From: Rhizoclosmatium globosum | Lineage: Eukaryota > Chytridiomycota > Chytridiomycetes > Chytridiales > Chytriomycetaceae | DNA length: 20,739 nt | NCBI GenBank assembly: GCA_002104985.1 | Contig: MCGO01000390.1 | Coordinates: 1-20,739, forward strand | Direction: 5' to 3' | Shown: positions 1 to 10,000 of the stretch, in pieces | How the letters are laid out: the number at the start of each line of letters is the position of its first letter | How positions within the stretch are numbered: the first letter of the stretch is position 1 | Position numbers and translations under genes: made by a program | The notes under the pieces: model-generated | The model's database searches: none | What the model was told of the DNA's origin: nothing | The model's input: the letters and a program-made list of their open reading frames with translations, nothing else

Positions 1-28
1 TCATATATCAAAAAAATAAGTAAAGGAA

Positions 29-987
29 ATGCCATTCTCAGTCCAAGACATTCCCAATCTCGCTGGCAAGACCTTTGTTGTCACAGGCGGCAACACAGGT
101 TTAGGTTCGAGACGTGCCTACAGCTTGCAATCCATAATGCTGGAACCATCATAATTGCTCTCGCTCTGAAATCAAGGCAAACGAGGCTATTGCCAAGATC
201 ACTAAAGTGGCTCCTGGTGCAAAGGTCAAGTTCTTGGAGCTCAAGCTCAATGACTTGAAGCAAGTGGACGCTGCTGCCAAGAAACTCGTTTCCTCTGGTG
301 TCATGTTGATGTGTTGATAAACAATGCGGGTGAGTGTCGGGTCATTGTTGTTATCAACTCATGACTGACAATATAGGATCTTCAATACTCCTTTCGCTCT
401 CACTTCTGACGGTATTGAGGAGCAGTTTGAGTAAACCACGTCGGTCACTTTGCCTTCACCATGGCTCTAATGCCTGCCATTCTGAAGTCCACAGAACCAC
501 GCATTGTAAACGTTTCATCCACTTCTCACACGCAAAGCTCCTAAAGAAGGGATTTTGTTTGAAAAGCTCAACGATTCTTCAGCATTATCGAGTTACCAGC
601 GATATGGACAATCAAAGCTCGCCAACATTTTATTCACGAAGTCTCTCCACAAACGGTTTGGCGACCGCATTACGTCAACAGCGCGAACCCTGGATTCACT
701 GCGACTGATGTTGGACAGAACAGGAGAATGGAATCATGAAGTTGGTAATTAACAACATCTTAAAACCGTTGTTTTCGGCCAGTGTCTTGGATGGTGCTTT
801 GACACAGATTTATCTCGCTTGTAGCACAGAGATTGTGGAGAAGGGGTATAAGGACGGATATTTCGCTCCAATCGCGGATAAGAAGCGTGGCGAAAAGGAG
901 TTGTCTGCGTTAGGACGTAATGAGGACTTGGCTGAAAAACTGTGGCAGTTTACGGAGAATCTAGTGAAGGAGAAGATTGCGGCATAA
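29..987 (+). CDS. Short-chain dehydrogenase/reductase (retinol dehydrogenase/WW-oxidoreductase-like), frame-broken
   Basis: This is an NAD(P)-dependent oxidoreductase of the classical/extended SDR type; its substrate cannot be told. The start ATG at 29 is followed by a Rossmann glycine motif (VVTGGNTGLG, about 85-110). An NNAG motif lies at about 320-330, VNVSS at about 510, and the catalytic YGQSKLAN segment at about 600-625. The TAA stop is at 985-987. An intron at 330-376 has a GTGAGT donor, a CTGAC branch-like site and an ATAG acceptor. The reading frame slips near 107, 158, 301, the intron junction, 431, 536 (one extra A), 671 and 735. Homology continues without gaps after each slip, so I read these as single-base consensus errors or a very young pseudogene. 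The length of about 300 residues is normal for the family. Family certain; intactness uncertain. Confidence 0.8.
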
Positions 988-1089
988 GTTTCTTGTAATG
1001 AATCTTGAGATTGCGCAGAATTGAATAAAAAAATAACATCGATTTTCAGTCTTTCAGTTCACTTGAAATTGTCTCAGAATCAACGAAAG
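988..1089 (+). promoter_or_regulatory. Short intergenic spacer between SDR and CK1-A
   Basis: Only 102 bp separate the SDR stop from the CK1-A start codon. This spacer must hold the SDR 3' end and at least part of the CK1-A promoter. It contains an A-rich run near 1024-1036. I see no clear TATA box or terminator. Confidence 0.3.
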
Positions 1090-3160
1090 ATGGATTCGGA
1101 CGCCACAACACTACCCGCCCCCACTCTCCCCGCGAACCCTCTCAAACCGGCGTCACCAGAGAAAGAAGTCTCACACGCGACGGCCGTGGACCTTCCACCA
1201 TCGACACCCTGGGAAAAACCATCCACCGAATTCGACAAGCCACAGCCCGCTCCTCCGCCGTCCCAGCCACAACTCCAAATAACAAGCCAAGTCCAAGCCA
1301 CGCCGCAGCAGCAGCAGCAGTCATCTCTCGCTGCGATGGCTGCAAACGGTCTCTCCAACTCAACATCGTCGAATAACGCAAATATGGTCGGGACGCACTT
1401 TAAAGTCGGGCGGAAGATTGGTGAAGGCTCTTTGGTGTTATTTATGAGGTGTGTTGAGTGTTTTTGGCTCTAAACCTTGGTGATGAATGATCTAACTGAA
1501 TTGTTCTGTAGGGACTCAATGTCATTAACAATATTCCTGTCGCGATTAAATTTGAGCCGAGGAAGTCGGAGGCTCCTCAGTTGAGGACGAGTATAGGACG
1601 TACAAGATTCTTGCCAATACGGGTGAGTCTGAAAATGATTTAAGCAATTAATTTTGTGCTCATTTGTGTTTTGAATAGTTGTGTACCCAATGTATACTAT
1701 TTGGTCAAGAGGGTTTACATAATATTCTTTGTATTGATCTATTGGGACCAAGTCTGGAAGACATGTTTGATCTATGTCAACGAAAGTTTTCGCTCAAAAC
1801 TGTCGCAATGGTTGCGAAAGCCATGGTATGCGACTGATCTGATCCGTCACTCAATAGATCTAACACCGAATGACAACAAAAAGGTGACACGAATCCAATC
1901 CGTCCACGACCGCCACCTAATCTACCGCGACATCAAACCCGACAACTTCCTCATTGGCCGACTCCCAAGATCGTCCGAAATGGCGGCCCGTGCAGCAGGT
2001 ACAAACAACCCAGACCCATACGGTGTCGTGTCAAACCACACAAAAGAGTGGAACCACCCCGCGTCACAGGTCTTTCTTGTTGATTTCGGAATGGCAAAGT
2101 TGTATCGAGATCCAAGAACGGGTCAGCATATCCCGTACAGAGAGAAAAAGAGTTTGAGTGGAACGGCGCGGTATATGAGTATTAATACGCATTTGGGGCG
2201 AGGTATTCTTGCGTTTTTTATTCAGTGTTATGAAGGACTTAACAGATACATTCAAACAGAACAGTCTCGGCGTGATGATTTGGAATCGCTGGGACATGTG
2301 TTCATGTACTTTTTGCGTGGGTCTCTACCGTGGCAAGGAATGAAGGCTGCTACCAACAAACAGAAGTATGAAAAGATTGGAGAAAAGAAACGAACTACGC
2401 CGATACAGGAGCTGTGTGAAGGATTTCCTGTGGAATTCTCAATCTATCTTAAATACTGTCGTGACTTGAAGTTTGATGAGTCGCCTGATTATGAATATTT
2501 GAAGGGTCTATTCTCAAAAGGTATAGCGGCTGGTTTGTGTGTTTATAAAAGCTTCTGACTCTCAGGAAAAACACAGTATTGCAAGATATTAATGAAGTCG
2601 AAGACGGAGTGTATGACTGGATGATTGCAATGGATATTCAACGGCGTGAAAGAGAACTTGAACGGGAACGCCGAAGCAGAGGAGCAGGCGGTGCCGGCCA
2701 TCAAAGCAGCACCACTCTGCAAGTTCAAGTAACACATGCTCCTCAAATGTCTACAATGAGTCCCAACGTGCCTACACCTGGAATCCGACCAGTACCACCT
2801 GCAGGAGACTCCATTCGTCCTGCACATGGAACATCGTTCATGACATCTGCCACACCTCTTAACCAACAGGTGCAGCAGCAACAACAGGCACCTCAAACAC
2901 CACTAAAAGCGATTGCTGAGAATCGCGCGAGTGATACAAGGACACCAGTATCAAGAGGAGCAGCGAATTATCCAAGGGGTGCAGCGAATGTGGGACAAGT
3001 TTCGGATATGCCATCAATGTCGCAAACACAGCAGCAACAGCAACAGCAGCCGAGGGTTTCTGTAAAGGGGGCAGGAGTGCCACCTAATTCTGGAGGATTG
3101 AGACGGCGTAAAAAGTGGTGGGAGAGTTTGTGCTGCTGTGGATCAAGGGCTGTTGAGTAA
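1090..3160 (+). CDS. Casein kinase I, Yck-type, with Cys-rich C-terminal tail (CK1-A)
   Basis: Ser/Thr kinase of the casein kinase I family, closest by motif to fungal Yck/CK1-gamma. Six exons: 1090-1448, 1512-1622, 1679-1825, 1884-2202, 2260-2520, 2577-3160. The start is the first ATG in frame. The N-terminus is Pro/Gln-rich. The kinase core shows a glycine loop (KIGEGS), [16 protein letters not shown] (1923-1946), DFGMAK (2082-2099), and the CK1 signature around [18 protein letters not shown]. The tail is Gln-rich and ends with [14 protein letters not shown] and six more residues. In Yck proteins cysteines at the end are palmitoylated to hold the kinase at membranes; here that is inferred. 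Single bases appear missing near 1433, 1586, 1681 and 1702. Adding four bases makes all exon phases consistent, giving about 594 residues. Confidence 0.9.
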
Positions 3161-3371
3161 TGATTGGTTGTTTATTGGTGACGTGATGTGTCTCGTTGTT
3201 GTGAAACGATTTGGATGGGTGGTGTGGAATGGCGTGTGCCTATAACAGGATAATGTGTAATACACTACCTGATTTCTTTTATTCTTCAAGATAGAGTGGC
3301 TTTATTAGTGAGGGCGCAATAAGGAAATTTGGATTTCGCTTCATTCATTTTGAAACCGAAACACACACCAA
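3161..3371 (+). promoter_or_regulatory. Spacer between CK1-A and CK1-B
   Basis: A 211-bp interval between two genes on the same strand, holding the CK1-A 3' end and the CK1-B promoter. It is T/G-rich in its first half. No motif could be assigned with confidence. Confidence 0.3.
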
Positions 3372-5535
3372 ATGATGCGGCCCAGTGAGACGCCGACGTC
3401 CAGTTCGACGCTCTTGAACAACTCGTCGATCGCGGGCAACTACTCCTCAGGCGCAAACGCAAACGCAACAACACCGACACGTGGCGCCACAATTGCTGCG
3501 ATCGGAGTTGGAGTTGGAGTTGGTGGTCTCGTTGGCGGCCAAAGTCCGTCGCCATCGCCGCGCCACGTGCCCGTCCACTCGGCGGCAAACCAGAACAACT
3601 CAAACTCAAATGCTGCAAACGGCGGCGGCACTGCGTCTTCGGCCTCGTCTGTCCGCTCAAACTCAAATCCAAACATTGTTGGAATGCACTACAAAGTCGG
3701 GAAGAAGGTCGGCGAGGGCTCTTTCGGTATTGTCTACGAAGGTGTGTGTGTGCGTGTGTCGTGGTATCAATCCTCTGATGCATATCGATACAGGTGTCAA
3801 TATGCTCAACAACCAACCCGTCGCAATCAAATTCGAACCACGAAAGACGGATGCTCCACAATTGAGAGACGAATATCGTACATTCAAGATCCTTGCCAAC
3901 TCTGGTAATGTGTCTTTTTGGTTACCCTTCAAGCAAACCATTGACTGTCTGGTCCCTTATTTTCAAACCCCACCCCACCCAAACCACCCCCCAACCATTG
4001 CTGCAACACAGTCGGTGTCCCGAACGTTTACTTTTTTGGACAAGAGGGTCTTTACAACATTCTATGCATTGATTTATTGGGACCAAGTTTGGAAGACATG
4101 TTTGACCTCTGTAAACGAAAGTTTTCAGTCAAGACTGTGTGTATGGCTGCGAAACAGATGGTGAGACTTTTCTTCTCCTCCCCTTTTCAGATAATACAAG
4201 TGGGTGGGTGTGACTAATGTCGTCGGACTTTTCAACAGATCACACGAGTGCAAACGATTCACGAACGAAACATGATTTACAGAGACATCAAACCAGATAA
4301 CTTTTGATTGGACGCTTACCTCGAAACAGCGAGCTTGTAGCAAACATTGGGAAATCATCTGGTGAGATTTTCTAGAGAAATTGGCATATTGTGTCTCCAT
4401 TGTGATCTGATAGATTATCGTGTAGATCCATACGGTGTCGTTGCAAATCACTCTATCCTGGAACCACATCCTGCCGCACAAATTCACATTATCGATTTTG
4501 GAATGGCCAAAATGTATCGAGACCCCAAAACAAAGCAACACATCCCATACCGCGAAAAGAAGAGCTTGAGCGGAACTGCCCGTTACATGTCCATCAACAC
4601 CCATTTAGGACGAGGTAAACGGCCGACTTCATCCTTGTGTTTTTCGATCCTGACATAATCTCTTGCACCAGAACAATCCCGTCGAGACGACCTGGAATCC
4701 CTAGGCCACGTATTCATGTACTTTTTGCGTGGTGCATTGCCGTGGCAAGGAATGAAGGCGGCGACAAACAAGCAAAAGTATGAAAAGATTGGGGAAAAGA
4801 AACGCACGACTCCTCTTCGTGAGTTGTGTGATGGGTTCCCTGACGAATTCGCCATGTACTTGCAGTATTGTCGGGACTTGAAGTTTGAGGAGACACCTGA
4901 TTATGATTATTTGCGGGGGTTGTTTACGAATGGTGAGTTTCGTGGTTTTTGAGTGATGGGGTTTCTGATGTATTTGGTGCAACAGTGTTGGTTCGGATGG
5001 GTGAACATGACGATGGAGTGTTTGATTGGATGATTGCTATGGATTCGCAGCGAAGAGAGCGTGAAAGGGTGAAGGAGGCTGAGAGGGAACAGAGGGAACG
5101 GGAGCGATTGGCCCGACAAGCCCACATGCAGCAATTGCAGCAGAATATGCTTTCAACACCATCTATTTCTTCGCATACTCCAATCAGCTCTGGACCTTTG
5201 CGACCTGGGAGTCCTTGAATCGCAGTGGATCACTTGGGCATATGCCTCCTGTGAGAAGAGATACCACACCAAAGGAGGCACCAAGAGTCTCAGTTCAGCG
5301 AAGTCAAACAACGAGGCCGATTCAGGCTGCAGTAGTGGATCAACAGCATCGGTTCTCTGTGCCTGGGTTTTTGAAGAGTTCAGGAAAGAGCCAGCATGAA
5401 AACCAAGGCAGGAAGTCGTTTGGAGTGTTTGGGCAGCGAACTACAACACCTATACCGATGCAAGCAGAATCAACGGAGGATAAAGAGAATAAGGACAAGT
5501 GGTGGAAGAAGCTGTTTAAGAAACGGTCTGACTGA
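3372..5535 (+). CDS. Casein kinase I, Yck-type, tail without cysteines (CK1-B)
   Basis: Tandem paralogue of CK1-A. Seven exons: 3372-3741, 3794-3904, 4012-4160, 4239-4361, 4426-4614, 4672-4932, 4986-5535. The gene begins with ATG ATG; the first is taken as start. The N-terminus is rich in Ser, Asn, Ala and Gly with a Gly-Val run. The core has [21 protein letters not shown], an YRDIKPDN motif (about 4281-4304), DFGMAK and the CK1 signature before LGREQSRRDD. The 261-nt exon before the last intron has the same length as in CK1-A. A basic helical stretch ([14 protein letters not shown]) follows the kinase domain. The protein ends [12 protein letters not shown], without the Cys cluster of CK1-A. 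One base is missing in the T-run near 4306 and one near 5215; adding them gives 584 residues with consistent phases. Confidence 0.9.
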
Positions 5536-5874
5536 GGTTATTGATTGGTGATAATGTATTCATTCTGGGCCATTTAACTTTCTCGTTTCCTTGTTTTCTA
5601 CATTGTGTCTTTATAGAATCTCGCGTTCATGTTTCATGTGCTGTTTCAGTTTCAGATAGAGGGTGAATGGTTTTGGCAGTGGGAGTGCAAGAAAAATCTC
5701 TCAGTGCGTCTCCACCAACCACCCTTGGCTGTCTGTGATCGTCTGCCGCCCAGTACCACCACGAACCAATTGCACCTGACTTGACTTAGCGCATTCACAC
5801 TAAGTCAACACTCCTCAGCAAGACCCGCGGCACCAGGACACCACCACTCTCCAAAGAACCAAACGAACCAATCA
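5536..5874 (+). promoter_or_regulatory. Upstream region of the interrupted CK1-C gene
   Basis: A 339-bp spacer between the CK1-B stop and the CK1-C ATG. It is T-rich near 5575-5650. A CTTAGTG-type inverted pair (ACTTAGCG near 5784 and CACTAAGT near 5798) and C/A-rich sequence lie just before the ATG. It presumably holds the CK1-B 3' end and the CK1-C promoter. No coding region is seen. Confidence 0.4.
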
Positions 5875-5892
5875 ATGAGCGCACCAAACGCC
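5875..5892 (+). pseudogene. CK1-C exon 1, first six codons, cut off by retrotransposon
   Basis: ATG AGC GCA CCA AAC GCC encodes M-S-A-P-N-A, and the element's TGTAAC end begins immediately after it. Placed before the sequence at 20014, these codons continue in frame into the Gln-rich N-terminus of a third Yck-type kinase. The spacing after CK1-B (339 bp) and the same orientation fit a third member of the tandem array. The ATG has A at -3. This start is inferred from the join, not from similarity of the six codons themselves. Confidence 0.8.
5889..5892. repeat. Target-site duplication, left copy (CGCC)
   Basis: The four bases immediately before the left TG end are CGCC, matching the four bases immediately after the right CA end. 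They fall within codons 5-6 of CK1-C. Confidence 0.85.
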
Positions 5893-6929
5893 TGTAACAA
5901 GTAAGGGTTGCTTCCCCTTTCCAGGTTTCAATCCTCGCTACCATCCTACAACACTCGCTCCTAGGTCTACGCTTACTTGCCAAAAAGCACGGTACGAATC
6001 AGTACCCTGGTCCCTCCTCCGTGGCTCCAATGATTCCAGGTACTGTCTGAAAGACCCAAGGTCTTCGCTCGCTAAGACACTAATCCCAGGCTGACGTAAA
6101 TAAAGAACAATAAAAGAAATAACACATCGCTACGCTCTACCACTCCCTCCTAATGTTCCAGTAGTCCGTTACCGTTACATCATCCACTCCGCTCATCCGC
6201 TTGTTACTCCCGAGGCAAGATCCGTTACCCCCGAGAGACCCGACTTCGCTAACATTCCTGAACGCCTCGGTGCGCCACCATAGCCCTTATGTCCATAGTG
6301 TGGAGTCTACGCTGATAGTTCCAGTCGCCGCTGGCTTTCCACCGCTTCCTCTGTGCAACAGATCCATGGGTCAGCGTTCAAGCCTACAACCCATGGCAAG
6401 GCACGTGCTCCGTGGCCGGAGGAACCTGGGGTGCTCCACACACGCTAGCCCCAGCCCCCGCCATGCACACGTACCCCACACATCCAGCCTACTCGTTCAG
6501 TCCAGAGGTAGCCCACTCCTCTCTTCGATTCGTCCCCTGCTACCTCCTTTGGTTCGCTAACCTGTAGTTCGCTAATCCGGCATCGGACTCCCTAACTCGG
6601 CCTTTCCCTTCGGTCGAGGTGACTTGTGTCTCGCTGATCCAGAGTACTCGCTCCGGCGCGTCTACCGTGAAACCGGCCTATGGTGGCGTCTCCCTAAGAG
6701 CGGCCACGCCCGTCTGTTACACGTCGACGCCGTCGCTCGCTCGAGGTCCGTCTCGCTCTGGGCGACCTTGATCGACTCGCTCGCCTTTCAATTCGCAACA
6801 ACTTTTTATTCCAATAATAGACACTGTTCTAATCTAAAGTCCCCAACTAAAATTCCAAAAATAGATAAAGAAAACGTGTCGAGTCCAAGTCCGAACCAAA
6901 CCCCAGAACGTGCGCCTGCACACGTTACA
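5893..6929 (-). repeat. 3' LTR (left copy, 1037 bp)
   Basis: Runs from TGTAAC to GTTACA and is repeated at 18974-20009. A by-eye line comparison shows no substitution and a single length difference: five C at 6228-6232 against four at 19309-19312. A TTTATT at 6805-6810 reads AATAAA on the element strand and could be a poly(A) signal or an A/T promoter element. TCGCT (AGCGA on the element strand) occurs 14 times. Open frames inside the LTR do not resemble proteins. Confidence 0.97.
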
Positions 6930-6933
6930 GTAG

Positions 6934-6943
6934 CCTCTTTTTT
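6934..6943 (-). other. Polypurine tract of the retrotransposon
   Basis: On the element strand this reads AAAAAAGAGG, four bases before the 3' LTR. An all-purine run at this place is the usual plus-strand DNA primer of LTR elements. Confidence 0.75.
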
Positions 6944-7077
6944 AACTATGTATCCGCCCCTTGGATACACAACTGGTTCCAACTTTTCCTGACTTCTTGA
7001 ACTGGGTATAAAAACTCCACCTTGAAGAAAACTATCTAGCCCCAAAAGTCACAACTCCCTATTCTCAATCAAAAACC
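6944..7077 (-). other. 3' untranslated stretch of the element
   Basis: 134 bp between the pol stop codon and the polypurine tract. No env-like or other coding frame lies here. On the opposite (+) strand a TATAAAAA occurs at 7007-7014, with no gene following that would need it. Confidence 0.5.
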
Positions 7078-10000
7078 TCATTCCTCCTCTTGTGTTTGTT
7101 CACCTCCTAACCTACTACTTCTCCGAGGCCTTTGATTCTGACCTCCCCCTTGTCCTTCCACTTGTTTCCGCCTTTTCTCTGTTCTCTTAAGCTCTGCTGC
7201 AGCTTTAGTTATATAAGTGCCAACAGTCACAGGTCCCAACAGAAACTCATCGTCAGGTACAATGTCTCTGGGTAAGTCATCCACTCCTTTATACCGATCA
7301 TCAATCCATTTCCGATACACCGTGTAAGCCCTACTTTTTATCTGTTTCTGGTAACCCCAGAAAATCTTTAATGTTTCCTCCGGTAGTGTATCGTCGGTAT
7401 GCATTTGTAATTCTCTTACACCTTTCAACTTTACCACATAAAAGAATCCTGTTCCTTCTCGTCCCACATGAGTAATGGCCAAAATTTTATGTAAAGGATC
7501 TGTGTCCTCGGTATGGTCATACTCTTCCATCTTTCTTCTCAAAGAAGGGTGAGTCGCAAACAATGGTTCGTGAGAGTACAAAGGTCTCCTCGTTAGGATA
7601 CGCCCTTGTTTCTTCCACGCAGCTATTTCAGCTTTTAACTCCTCTTCTTTTGACACTTGTCGCACTGCCCTTTCAGCTGACTCTATTGGTCTCCTATGAA
7701 CATAGGGTCTTAACCTACTCACATGTGCTTCACGTTGAACAACTTCTCCCCCCGGAAAAGTTTCCACCACTCTAAATAAAGTTCCTGAATCACCTTTAGA
7801 CTGATCCATGATTCTTACAGGTCCAACCCATCTAAAGATAAATTTCTTTGGAGCTTTCAATCTCTGCATCTCACTTTCAAGAGGTACCGCTAACCAAGCT
7901 CTGTCGCCGATCTCAAAGGTATGAGGTGCGCGGTCGTTTTCCAACGATTTTTCCCTAAGGGCCTCTTTTGCCTTGGCCACCTTTTCTTTTATAACGCTTT
8001 GAGCTGCGTGAAGTCCTTTAAGGATGTACTTCATAAACAGTTTACGCCGCTCCTCATCCTTGAGTTTTCTAGTATCGACTACGGGTCGATCAACTGCCTC
8101 TTCTAACTCAACTTCCTCGTCAGCTTCTTCATCGACAAAAACTTCAAAGATATTCCCTCGGCTCTCTTCGAATACGAAGGTCTCGGTCGACTTTACTCCC
8201 ACTGAATATTCTGGTGGGTTTATTATCCAGAATTTTCCTGCCTTGTCCCAAAGCGGTTCAGCACCAAATAAATGTAAATCTCTCCTTCGAGGATCAACAA
8301 GACTAACAGTTTTGTCTAAGTATTCCTCTTTCTCGTACGAACGATAAGTGCACTTCACGACTCCGACACCTTGTTCGCGTCCTAAGGTTACAACCGGTCT
8401 GCCATCGTTATACTCAAGATCTTCAGGCGAAGGTCCAATCTCCAAACTATTCGTTCGGCTATACACGGCCACAAGTCGAGAAACAGGTACCTTACCCATT
8501 CTTTCGTCAAAACCGTTCTCCTTCCCCGGGCTCAAACGATACACCGCGTCCCGTAAGTCAGCTCTCGATCCATCTCTCAAATAAATACAATTTGGGAAAG
8601 GACTAACTTTTGACTTCATTTTAGGATCGTACACTAAACACAACACATCCAAGTCGTGTCTTTCGAGGATGTCTCTTAGCATCATCCACAAAGGTTGATC
8701 GTCTTTGGTGTATCCGTACAGGTGTTTGCAACACTTATCTTTAAACTGCTCAACACTAACAAACTGGGCAACAGAAATCCTAGGAAGCCCTTCCCGTTTC
8801 CTATTGCTTTCCGCGTTTCCCTCGATATGTATGTTCGTTTCAGCTTCAATCCTTTCGACAGCCGCAGCTTCTTCTTCGTAAACCGCGTCATCAGGGTTAA
8901 CGTCCCTGGGACTAATTCCAACGAACATATCCGTAGGTAGTCTCGCGTCTCTACCATGCCATGCAAAGTAGGGTGTCTCGTTAGTGGTTCCATGTGGGTG
9001 CGTTCTATACGCAAACATTACAAAAGGGAGTATCTCTTCCCAATCGTTAAACTTAAATTTATCAATATACGCTCTTATCTCCTGTGATAGAGTTTTGATC
9101 ATCCTTTCGGCAGGTCCATTTGCTCTCGGCCAATAAGGCGCGGTAAAGGTCTTTTCGAATCCCAACCATCGGCTCAGTTGATGCACCAATGTACTATCAA
9201 GCGGCGGTCCTCCATCAGTGTGTAAGAAGACAGGTATTCCGTACCTACAGAATATCTGAGTCACTAATGCTTTACAAACAGTTTCCCCTGTCAAGTCAGG
9301 AATAGGGATGGCTTCAGCCCACTTCGTAAAGCTATCTACCCACACCATTATATAACGGTTTCCATTAGGGTTCTCTTTTCCCGTATCCATAAAATCTAGG
9401 AACGTTCGCTCCATTGCAAACTCTCCCAAAGGTATTGGATGTAAGTAACCAGTTTTCGTATGAAAGTCCTTAGATTTATTACAGGTTTCACACGATTCCA
9501 CGTGGTTCCTCAGATCTTTAACAATATCTGGCCACCAGAATCTATCCAACAACACGGGTAACACCTTCGCATGGCCGAAATGCCCTGCGTAGATATCGTC
9601 GTGGTGCCTCTCAAGAATTGTTCTCTTCAAAGAGTCAGGTACGCATAAAGCTATTCTTCCTGATGCCCTCCTAACCACATTTGTGTTTAAGTCCGAAACA
9701 AAGAACAGTAAGCCATTCAAGTCCAAAACCATTCGCTTTGATCTTGTAGCCATAGTTTCAGCATCCAAGTCGTCGGGTATTTCGAACTTCTCTTTGAAGC
9801 GAATAATGGGTCCTAAATAAGGATCCTCCAACTGCTTCTCACGCCATGTTTTCAAGGATTCTCCTTGAGTGAAGGACATAACTCCTAAATTAATCTCCAA
9901 TTCTTCCTCACAGAGTTTTATTGATTCCATCGCAAATGTTGAAAAGTCCGACGTTGTCTTTCCATTCAGCCACTCTGTGGTGTCTACTAACATTTCTTCT

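Noticed and set aside
1080..3083. Minus-strand frames opposite CK1-A, CK1-B and CK1-C N-termini with poly-Leu, poly-Ala or poly-Cys runs
   Set aside because: They mirror the CAG/CAA and Ser repeats of the kinase genes on the + strand.
6092..6099. TGACGTAA, a CRE/ATF-like site in each LTR
   Set aside because: A single 8-bp match per LTR is weak evidence of regulation without expression or binding data.
6201..6992. Open frames on the + strand within the left LTR and the matching ones at 19350-19640 and 19704-20330
   Set aside because: They lie in the LTR and are duplicated in both copies only because the LTR is. Their composition does not look like protein and they run into unrelated flanks.
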